Made by a program: the position numbers and the translations under genes | Notes under the pieces: generated by a model | Told to the model about the DNA's origin: nothing | Seen by the model: the letters and a program-made list of their open reading frames with translations, nothing else | Databases searched by the model: none | Part shown: in pieces, positions 1 to 6,018 of the stretch | Layout: each line of letters begins with the position of its first letter | Position numbering within the stretch: the stretch's first letter is position 1 | Assembly (NCBI GenBank): GCA_018662905.1 | Contig: JABJFE010000132.1 | Coordinates: forward strand, 1-6,018 | Direction of reading: 5' to 3' | Length of the DNA: 6,018 nucleotides | From: Flavobacteriaceae bacterium | GTDB lineage: Bacteria; Bacteroidota; Bacteroidia; Flavobacteriales; Flavobacteriaceae

Positions 1-3000
1 AATGGAGAAATAAATACAATTAAAGGAAATGTCACTAGAATGAACGCCAGGGAAGAGTTGATGAAAAATGACTTTATTGGAAATGACTTAGAAAAGATAT
101 TTCCAACAATTTTAAAAGGGAAGTCTGATTCAGCACAAATGGATATGGTAGTTGAGTTATTGTTAACAACTGGAAGATCGCTTCCAGAAGTTATGATGAT
201 GATGGTTCCAGAAGCTTGGGAGAAACACAAGTCTATGTCTGACGATAAAAAAGCGTTCTATGAATTTAATTCAAGTATTATGGAACCATGGGATGGCCCA
301 GCATCTATTCCTTTTACTGACGGAAAATACATTGGAGCTTTACTTGACAGAAACGGTTTAAGACCTTCTAGATATACAGTAACAAAAGACGGATATGTTG
401 TTATGTCATCTGAAACTGGAGTAGTTGATATAATGCCTGAAAATGTAGAATCTCATGGTAGACTAGAACCAGGGAAAATGTTTTTAGTTGATATGAATGA
501 AGGAAGAATTATTGAAGATGATGAGATAAAAAATATTGTGGTTTCAAAACATCCATATAGAAAATGGATTAATGAAAATATTCTTCCCTTAAAAGACATT
601 CCCTATACTGGAAACAAAACAGCTAAAGAAAAATTAGATTTTGAAACAAGATTAAGAGTTTTCGGTTACACTCAAGAAGACCTAAAAACTTTAATATTGC
701 CGATGTGCTCTTCTGGAAAAGAAGCAATTGGTTCAATGGGTACTGATACACCACTTGCTGTTCTTTCGACAAAACCACAGTTATTATTTAATTATTTCAA
801 ACAATTATTTGCTCAAGTAACTAATCCTCCTCTTGATGGAATTAGAGAAGAAATTGTTACAGACACAGGTCTTGGTATAGGTAGTGATTTCAATATTTTT
901 GATATAGTTCCTGATCATTGCAAAAAATTAAAAATAAATAATCCTATAATTTCAAACGAAGATTTAGATAAAATAAAGTTCATTAAAAATAAGAATTTTA
1001 AAACTGCATCGGTCAGTGCATTATATGATGTTATTAAGGGTCATAACGGAATCGAAGAAGCGTTAGACATAATGGTTAAGGATGTAATCTCTTTTGTAGA
1101 TAAAGGTTACAATATTATTATAATAAGTGATCGTGGTGTTTCAAAAGAAAAAGGAGCAATCCCGATTCTTTTAGCTTGTTCAAACGTTCATCATGTTTTA
1201 ATGAAAGCCAAAAAAAGATCAAAATTTGGAATTGTAATTGAATCTTCCGAACCTAGAGAACCTCATCATTTTTCAATGCTATTTGGATATGGTGCTAGTG
1301 CAATTAACCCATACTTAGTAAATGAAATTATAGAACACCATCACGAAAATGGCTTTTTTGGCAAACAATCCTTAAAAGAATCTATTAGGAATTTTAATAA
1401 AGCTATAGATAAGGGTATTCTTAAAGTAATGAACAAAATTGGGATATCAACTCTACATTCATACCGAGGAGCTCAAATTTTTGAAGCTTTAGGTTTAAGA
1501 GAAAGTTTTACAGAAAAATATTTTGCTAATACACCAACTAGAATTGAGGGCATCGGTCTTTATAGTCTTGAAAAAGAACTTTCTTCTAGACATTTAGAAG
1601 CTTTTACTAATAAAAATAAGTTTATTAGTTTAGAAATTGGAGGTAACTATAGATGGAGAAGAAATGGGGAAGCTCACATGCTAAATCCGTCAACAATTTC
1701 AAAACTTCAACAAGCTGTAAAGGAAGATAAATACGAAACCTACAAAGTATACTCTGACTTAATAAATAAACAAAGTAAGCAATTAATGACATTAAGAGGG
1801 ATGTTCAAACTTGTAGATTTTGATCCAATACCAATTGAAGAAGTTGAACCATGGACTGAAATAGTCAAAAGGTTTAAGACTGGTGCTATGTCCTACGGAT
1901 CTATTAGTAAAGAAGCACACGAAAATCTAGCAATAGCTATGAACAGCATCGGAGGAAAAAGTAACTCTGGAGAAGGTGGTGAAGACTCTAGTAGATATAA
2001 AAAAGAAAAGAATGGTGATTGGAAAAACAGTGCAATAAAACAAGTAGCATCTGGAAGATTTGGAGTAAGCTCACACTATTTAAGTACTGCTAAAGAAATT
2101 CAAATAAAAATGGCACAAGGTGCTAAACCTGGAGAAGGAGGACAATTACCTGGTCCAAAAGTAAATCCAATGATAGCTGAAGTTAGAAATTCCACTCCTT
2201 ATGTAGGATTAATATCCCCTCCGCCTCACCACGATATTTATTCGATCGAAGATTTATCACAATTAATATATGATTTAAAAAATGCAAATCGAGAAGCAAG
2301 AATAAATGTCAAATTAGTTTCAGAAGTAGGTGTTGGCACAATTGCAGCTGGGGTTGCAAAAGCTAAAGCTGATGTAATACTAATTTCTGGATTTGATGGT
2401 GGAACAGGTGCATCCCCACTTACTTCACTAAAGCATGCTGGTCTTCCTTGGGAGTTAGGTATAGCTGAAGCTCAACAAACTTTAGTGATGAATAATTTAA
2501 GAGGAAGAGTTGTTATGGAGTGTGATGGCCAATTAAAAACTGGTAGAGACGTTGCTATTGCCTGTTTATTAGGTGCTGAAGAATTTGGATTCTCGACTGC
2601 TCCATTAGTCGCTTCAGGATGTATTATGATGAGAGCTTGCCATTTAAACACATGCCCTGTTGGAATTGCAACCCAAGATCCTGAACTAAGAAAAAACTTT
2701 AAAGGAAAGCCAGAACATGTGATCAATTTCATGTATTTTGTTGCTCAAGAATTAAGAGAAATTATGTCTCAACTTGGCTTTAGAACTGTTGACGAAATGG
2801 TAGGACAAAGTCAAAAAATCAATATGGAAGATGCTGTGAAGAATTATAAAACTAAAGGAATTAACTTATCCAAGATTTTATACAAACCCAATGTTCCAGA
2901 AAACACCCCTTTAAAAAACAACACTTCACAAGACCATAACTTAGAAAATGTTTTAGATTTCACCATACTTAAAGAGGCTAAGTTAGCTATAGAAAAGAAG

Positions 3001-3759
3001 GTTAAAATGAATCTTTCATATGAAATTAAAAATACTGATAGAACTGTAGGTACTATAGTTAGTAATGAAATTTCTAAATTATATGGAGCAAAAGGTCTTC
3101 CAAAAGACACCTTGGAGTTAAATTTCAAAGGAGCTGCCGGGCAAAGTTTTGGTGCATTTGGTGCACGTGGACTTACCTTAATTGTTAATGGAAATACTAA
3201 CGATTATTTTGGGAAAGGTCTATCTGGATCAAAAATTATTGTCAAAGTTCCTAAAGAAGCTAGTTTTAAATCTGATGAAAATGTAATTACTGGAAATGTA
3301 GCATTGTATGGAGCTACGTCTGGTGAAGCATATATAAATGGAATCGCAGGAGAAAGATTCTGTGTTAGAAATTCTGGTGCAGTAGCTGTTGTAGAAGGAG
3401 TTGGAGATCACGGCTGTGAATATATGACTGGTGGAACAGCAATAATTCTTGGCGATATAGGAAGAAATTTTGCTGCAGGAATGAGTGGCGGTGTAGCATA
3501 TATTTACAAATCTGAAAAGTTTGATAAAAGAAACTTTAATCAAGAGATGATTGAATTCGAAAATCCTTCAAATCAAGATTTAGATTTAGTAAAAAAATTA
3601 ATTGAAAATCACTTCACATATACATCAAGTAAAATAGCGGAAAAGTTTTTAAATAATTGGAAAAAAGAATCTGAAAATTTTGTAAAAATAATGCCAACAG
3701 AATACAAATTGGCTCTTGAAAAAATGGCAAAAGAAAAAATTACTGAAATAATCAAATAA
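1..3759 (+). CDS. gltB: Glutamate synthase large subunit (GltB), 5'-truncated by the window edge
   Basis: This is the large (alpha) subunit of glutamate synthase, a cytoplasmic enzyme that makes two glutamates from glutamine and 2-oxoglutarate. Seen: the frame is open from base 1 and gives 1252 residues. The first residues (NGEINT) match the Asn-Gly oxyanion-hole motif of the class II amidotransferase domain, and an SDS motif lies at residues 42-44. The Met codon at base 40 is therefore internal, not the start. The central domain follows from about residue 230, with a conserved GSMG-x-DTPLA stretch. The FMN/glutamate synthase domain (about 590-960) carries GAMSYGS at 628-634 and the glycine-rich loop ISGFDGGTG at 795-803. 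Cys874, Cys880 and Cys885 (C-x5-C-x4-C) are the expected [3Fe-4S] ligands. The GXGXG beta-helix domain runs from about 1044 to 1170. Known: the family is about 1500 residues long, so roughly 240 N-terminal residues, including the catalytic Cys, lie upstream of the window. No frameshift or missing motif is visible in the part present. gltD follows 5 bases later. Confidence 0.98.
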   Translation, partial: NGEINTIKGNVTRMNAREELMKNDFIGNDLEKIFPTILKGKSDSAQMDMVVELLLTTGRSLPEVMMMMVPEAWEKHKSMSDDKKAFYEFNSSIMEPWDGPASIPFTDGKYIGALLDRNGLRPSRYTVTKDGYVVMSSETGVVDIMPENVESHGRLEPGKMFLVDMNEGRIIEDDEIKNIVVSKHPYRKWINENILPLKDIPYTGNKTAKEKLDFETRLRVFGYTQEDLKTLILPMCSSGKEAIGSMGTDTPLAVLSTKPQLLFNYFKQLFAQVTNPPLDGIREEIVTDTGLGIGSDFNIFDIVPDHCKKLKINNPIISNEDLDKIKFIKNKNFKTASVSALYDVIKGHNGIEEALDIMVKDVISFVDKGYNIIIISDRGVSKEKGAIPILLACSNVHHVLMKAKKRSKFGIVIESSEPREPHHFSMLFGYGASAINPYLVNEIIEHHHENGFFGKQSLKESIRNFNKAIDKGILKVMNKIGISTLHSYRGAQIFEALGLRESFTEKYFANTPTRIEGIGLYSLEKELSSRHLEAFTNKNKFISLEIGGNYRWRRNGEAHMLNPSTISKLQQAVKEDKYETYKVYSDLINKQSKQLMTLRGMFKLVDFDPIPIEEVEPWTEIVKRFKTGAMSYGSISKEAHENLAIAMNSIGGKSNSGEGGEDSSRYKKEKNGDWKNSAIKQVASGRFGVSSHYLSTAKEIQIKMAQGAKPGEGGQLPGPKVNPMIAEVRNSTPYVGLISPPPHHDIYSIEDLSQLIYDLKNANREARINVKLVSEVGVGTIAAGVAKAKADVILISGFDGGTGASPLTSLKHAGLPWELGIAEAQQTLVMNNLRGRVVMECDGQLKTGRDVAIACLLGAEEFGFSTAPLVASGCIMMRACHLNTCPVGIATQDPELRKNFKGKPEHVINFMYFVAQELREIMSQLGFRTVDEMVGQSQKINMEDAVKNYKTKGINLSKILYKPNVPENTPLKNNTSQDHNLENVLDFTILKEAKLAIEKKVKMNLSYEIKNTDRTVGTIVSNEISKLYGAKGLPKDTLELNFKGAAGQSFGAFGARGLTLIVNGNTNDYFGKGLSGSKIIVKVPKEASFKSDENVITGNVALYGATSGEAYINGIAGERFCVRNSGAVAVVEGVGDHGCEYMTGGTAIILGDIGRNFAAGMSGGVAYIYKSEKFDKRNFNQEMIEFENPSNQDLDLVKKLIENHFTYTSSKIAEKFLNNWKKESENFVKIMPTEYKLALEKMAKEKITEIIK

Positions 3760-3764
3760 TTTAA
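3745..3764 (+). promoter_or_regulatory. gltD translation initiation region without a Shine-Dalgarno motif
   Basis: The bases before the gltD ATG are the last codons of gltB, its TAA stop and the spacer TTTAA. They are almost pure A and T and contain no GGAGG-like element at the usual distance. Bacteroidota commonly start translation without a Shine-Dalgarno sequence, using A-rich upstream regions. With a 5-base gap, translational coupling to gltB termination is also plausible. Both explanations are inference. Confidence 0.45.
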
Positions 3765-5225
3765 ATGGGTAAATTAAAAGGATTTATTGAATACGAAAGA
3801 ACTGAGGAAGGCTTAATTCCAGTTAAAAAAAGAGTAAAAAACTATAAGGAATTTACTCTAAAACCTTCTGATGATAAATTAAAAGAACAAGGTGGAAGAT
3901 GCATGGATTGTGGAGTTCCATTTTGTCATAGTGGGTGTCCTTTAGGCAATTTAATTCCAGATTTTAATGATGCGGTTTACAATAATGAATGGGAAAAAGC
4001 TTTATATATATTACATTCAACAAATAATTTCCCTGAATTTACTGGAAGATTATGTCCAGCTCCATGTGAAGCTGCGTGTGTATTAGGTCTTATTAATCCT
4101 CCGGTTTCAATTGAAATGATTGAGAAATACATAGTGGAAAGAGGTTTTGAGGAAGGATGGATAAAAGCTAATCCTCCTTTAAATAGAACAGGTAAAAAAA
4201 TTGCAGTTGTGGGATCTGGTCCAGCTGGATTAGCAGCAGCTCAACAACTTAATAAAGCGGGTCATACTGTTGATGTTTTTGAAAGAGATTCTAAAATTGG
4301 TGGATTATTAAGATATGGTATCCCTGATTTTAAAATGGAAAAAAATATTATTGATAGAAGATTGTCTCAGTTAAAAGAAGAAGGTATTAATTTTTTTACA
4401 AATAAAGAAGTTGGTAAAAACTATCCAGTTGAAAATTTAAAAAAATATGATTCTGTAGTACTATGCGGAGGAGCAACAATTAAAAGAAATTTACCAATAA
4501 AAGGATCTGATTTAGATGGTGTAAAACAAGCTATGGATTTTTTAAAACTTCAAAATGAAGTTGTTGATGGTTTAAACAAAACCAAAGAACCTTTAAATGC
4601 GAAAGATAAAAATGTGATAGTAATTGGTGGTGGTGATACTGGTTCAGATTGTATAGGGACATCTAATCGTCAAGAAGCAAAATCTGTTACAAATTTCGAG
4701 ATAATGTCAAAACCTAGTGAAAACAGAACGAATGAAAATCCCTGGCCATATTGGCCTTTCAAATTAAAAACAACTTCATCTCACGAAGAAGGTATTCACA
4801 GAGAATGGAGTATACTAACAAAAGAATTTATTGGAGATGAAAACGGTAAAGTTAAAAGCTTAAAAACTGTTGAAGTTGAATGGATTAAAAAAGAAGGGGA
4901 AAGACCCCAGTTGAAAGAAAGAGAAGGGTCAGAAAAATTATGGCCTTGTGACTTAGCGTTATTAGCGTTAGGATTCTCTGGTCACGAGCCTGATTTAATT
5001 GACAAACTTGATTTAGATACTAACGCTAATAATCAAATAATAACTGATAATTATCAAACAAGTGTTTCAAATGTTTTTTCTGCTGGAGATATGAGAAGAG
5101 GACAATCATTAATAGTTTGGGCAATTTCTGAAGGAAGAGAAGCTGCTTATCAAGTGGATAAATATCTTATGGGATATTCTGAATTAGAAACAAAAGAAAA
5201 GGGTGATTTACCATCAGTTACCTAA
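3765..5225 (+). CDS. gltD: Glutamate synthase small subunit (GltD), complete
   Basis: This is the small (beta) subunit of glutamate synthase, the NAD(P)H-oxidising flavoprotein that passes electrons to GltB. Seen: 486 residues, close to the usual 470-490. The N-terminal iron-sulfur domain has Cys46, Cys49, Cys54 and Cys58 (C-x2-C-x4-C-x3-CP), then Cys97, Cys101 and Cys105 in CPAPCEAAC, as expected for the [4Fe-4S] clusters of this family. The FAD-binding Rossmann motif GSGPAG is at 150-155, followed by an IGGLLRYGIP stretch. The second nucleotide-binding motif, GGGDTGSD at 288-295, is the NAD(P)H site. AGDMRRGQS from 440 is the C-terminal FAD-contact motif. The start is well supported because MGKLKGFIEYER is a typical GltD N-terminus. 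It lies 5 bases after gltB, so the two are almost certainly one operon. The related domain in dihydropyrimidine dehydrogenase or in NfnB/SudA-type proteins is an alternative in isolation, but the gltB neighbour settles the call. NADPH versus NADH preference cannot be decided by eye. Confidence 0.98.
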   Translation: MGKLKGFIEYERTEEGLIPVKKRVKNYKEFTLKPSDDKLKEQGGRCMDCGVPFCHSGCPLGNLIPDFNDAVYNNEWEKALYILHSTNNFPEFTGRLCPAPCEAACVLGLINPPVSIEMIEKYIVERGFEEGWIKANPPLNRTGKKIAVVGSGPAGLAAAQQLNKAGHTVDVFERDSKIGGLLRYGIPDFKMEKNIIDRRLSQLKEEGINFFTNKEVGKNYPVENLKKYDSVVLCGGATIKRNLPIKGSDLDGVKQAMDFLKLQNEVVDGLNKTKEPLNAKDKNVIVIGGGDTGSDCIGTSNRQEAKSVTNFEIMSKPSENRTNENPWPYWPFKLKTTSSHEEGIHREWSILTKEFIGDENGKVKSLKTVEVEWIKKEGERPQLKEREGSEKLWPCDLALLALGFSGHEPDLIDKLDLDTNANNQIITDNYQTSVSNVFSAGDMRRGQSLIVWAISEGREAAYQVDKYLMGYSELETKEKGDLPSVT

Positions 5226-5228
5226 TAT

Positions 5229-6018
5229 CTAGTTGAAAAAATTCCAAACCAGACCAAATCTTATTAAAAAATCTCTATAGGGATATGAAGGAGATGAGTA
5301 AAAATTGTTTCCTGTAGCTGTAGAATTTATATGTTCGGCTTTCAAATATAATCTTGTCTGTTTTATTTTTGCGTTAACAAAAAAATCTATTAAAGGAAAT
5401 CCTCCAATCTTTTCATTTGATTGAATATGAAAAGAACTAATTAAAGGATTATATTCATTAGCATAATATTTTGAGAAATATTTAAAAGAAAATCCTGTTT
5501 GAAGATACATTGCTTTATTAAAAACATCATTTGAATAATAAAAAGTATTTCTTGTTATAAAGTCAGGCAGGTTTAAAACATTTTGATTTTGATCAACCGA
5601 TTGATAAATAATGGAATTATCCAAAGCAAACTTCCCAAACTTAAATTCTTTTTGCCATTTTAATTTTAAATACTTTAATGTATTTATGTGCTGATTAACT
5701 TTTGGAATTAAATTAATATCTCCTTCGTTATTTATTTCCTCATTATTTAATAATTCAAAATATGTAAAATTATCGGTAAGACTAAAGTCAAAATTAAATG
5801 AACCAAGCAATTTAGAATTAATTTTGAAAAAGAAATTTTTAATTTTCAATAATTTCAAATCATTAATCCAATTAATATCTTTGTAAGAACTTTCGAAAAT
5901 TTCAAAAGAAAAACCAGGGTGCTTACTAATAAAATCAAAACCTAATGAGTATTTAATATTTAAATCATTATTTGAATCCAACTTAAAATTAATAAGATCT
6001 CCAAGTCTAGTGCCAAAT
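5229..6018 (-). CDS. Putative outer-membrane porin, Porin_10-like, C-terminal part (5' end beyond the window)
   Basis: The role is inferred: an outer-membrane beta-barrel of the Bacteroidota 'putative porin' family (Porin_10), whose substrate is not known. Seen: the frame is open from the right edge to a TAG stop at 5229-5231 and gives 262 residues. The TTG at 5979-5981 is not a credible start, because the frame continues upstream as FGTRLGDLINFK with the same strand-like pattern. The protein is rich in Phe, Tyr, Asn and Lys, with alternating polar and hydrophobic residues typical of transmembrane beta strands. Recalled family hallmarks are a LPDF segment followed by an aromatic strand (about 150-162), LQTGFSFKYFSKYY from 172, IGGFPLIDFFVNAKI from 204, and the terminal strand DFLIRFGLVWNFFN with an aromatic-rich end like other barrel proteins. 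Family members are usually 600-700 residues, so more than half, including the signal peptide, lies outside. It is convergent with gltD, 3 bases between stops. Another beta-barrel family is possible but less likely. Confidence 0.75.
   Translation of the reverse strand, partial: FGTRLGDLINFKLDSNNDLNIKYSLGFDFISKHPGFSFEIFESSYKDINWINDLKLLKIKNFFFKINSKLLGSFNFDFSLTDNFTYFELLNNEEINNEGDINLIPKVNQHINTLKYLKLKWQKEFKFGKFALDNSIIYQSVDQNQNVLNLPDFITRNTFYYSNDVFNKAMYLQTGFSFKYFSKYYANEYNPLISSFHIQSNEKIGGFPLIDFFVNAKIKQTRLYLKAEHINSTATGNNFYSSPSYPYRDFLIRFGLVWNFFN

Noticed and set aside
2472..2732. An 86-codon open frame on the minus strand inside gltB.
   Set aside because: It lies opposite the conserved FMN and [3Fe-4S] region of gltB, and its translation shows no recognisable domain. 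It is best explained as a shadow of the real gene.
2844..3128. A 94-codon open frame on the minus strand inside gltB, rich in hydrophobic residues.
   Set aside because: The hydrophobic look follows from the complement of Lys/Glu/Asn-rich codons in gltB. There is no initiation context and no recognisable family.
3229..3543. A 104-codon open frame on the minus strand inside gltB, rich in Cys, Ser and Ile.
   Set aside because: It is opposite the GXGXG domain of gltB, whose Gly/Ala-rich codons read as Cys and Ser on the complement. It has no plausible protein features.
40..3759. An ATG at base 40 that could be taken as the start of a shorter GltB.
   Set aside because: The same frame is open and conserved upstream to base 1 (NGEINT and following residues belong to the amidotransferase domain), so the gene is cut by the window edge and this Met is internal.
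5979..5981. A TTG codon on the minus strand as a possible start of a 250-residue protein.
   Set aside because: The frame continues without a stop to the right edge, and the fragment looks like the C-terminal part of a much longer barrel protein.
1..6018. A novel system, mobile element, RNA gene, CRISPR array or long repeat.
   Set aside because: The window is nearly all coding, with two housekeeping enzyme genes and one porin-like gene. The only gaps are 5 and 3 bases, and reading both strands showed no repeat array, tRNA-like fold or transposase signature.

Overview
The window looks like an ordinary chromosomal stretch from a low-G+C member of the Bacteroidota, most plausibly a flavobacterial lineage. 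Three things point there. The DNA is strongly A+T-rich, with AAA, GAA, ATT and TTA-type codons dominating. The gltB-gltD junction has no recognisable Shine-Dalgarno sequence, as is common in this phylum. The third gene encodes the C-terminal part of an outer-membrane protein resembling the Bacteroidota 'putative porin' family (Porin_10). The genus cannot be told from the sequence.

Layout: (1) Bases 1-3759, plus strand, hold gltB, the large subunit of glutamate synthase. It is cut by the left edge: the frame is open from base 1 and the first codons already encode the conserved Asn-Gly of the glutaminase domain. (2) Bases 3765-5225, plus strand, hold a complete gltD, the small subunit, 5 bases after the gltB stop. 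(3) Bases 5229-6018, minus strand, hold the C-terminal 262 residues of the putative porin. It converges on gltD with only 3 bases between the two stop codons, and its N-terminal part lies beyond the right edge.

How they work together: GltB and GltD form the bacterial glutamate synthase (GOGAT). GltD takes electrons from NAD(P)H through FAD and iron-sulfur clusters. GltB releases ammonia from glutamine in its amidotransferase domain and uses the electrons at FMN to make glutamate from 2-oxoglutarate. The pair is very likely co-transcribed. The convergent porin gene is a separate transcription unit and nothing visible links it to nitrogen metabolism.

The window is almost entirely coding, with no gap above 5 bases. 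I see no RNA gene, mobile element, CRISPR array or long repeat, and no convincing new system.
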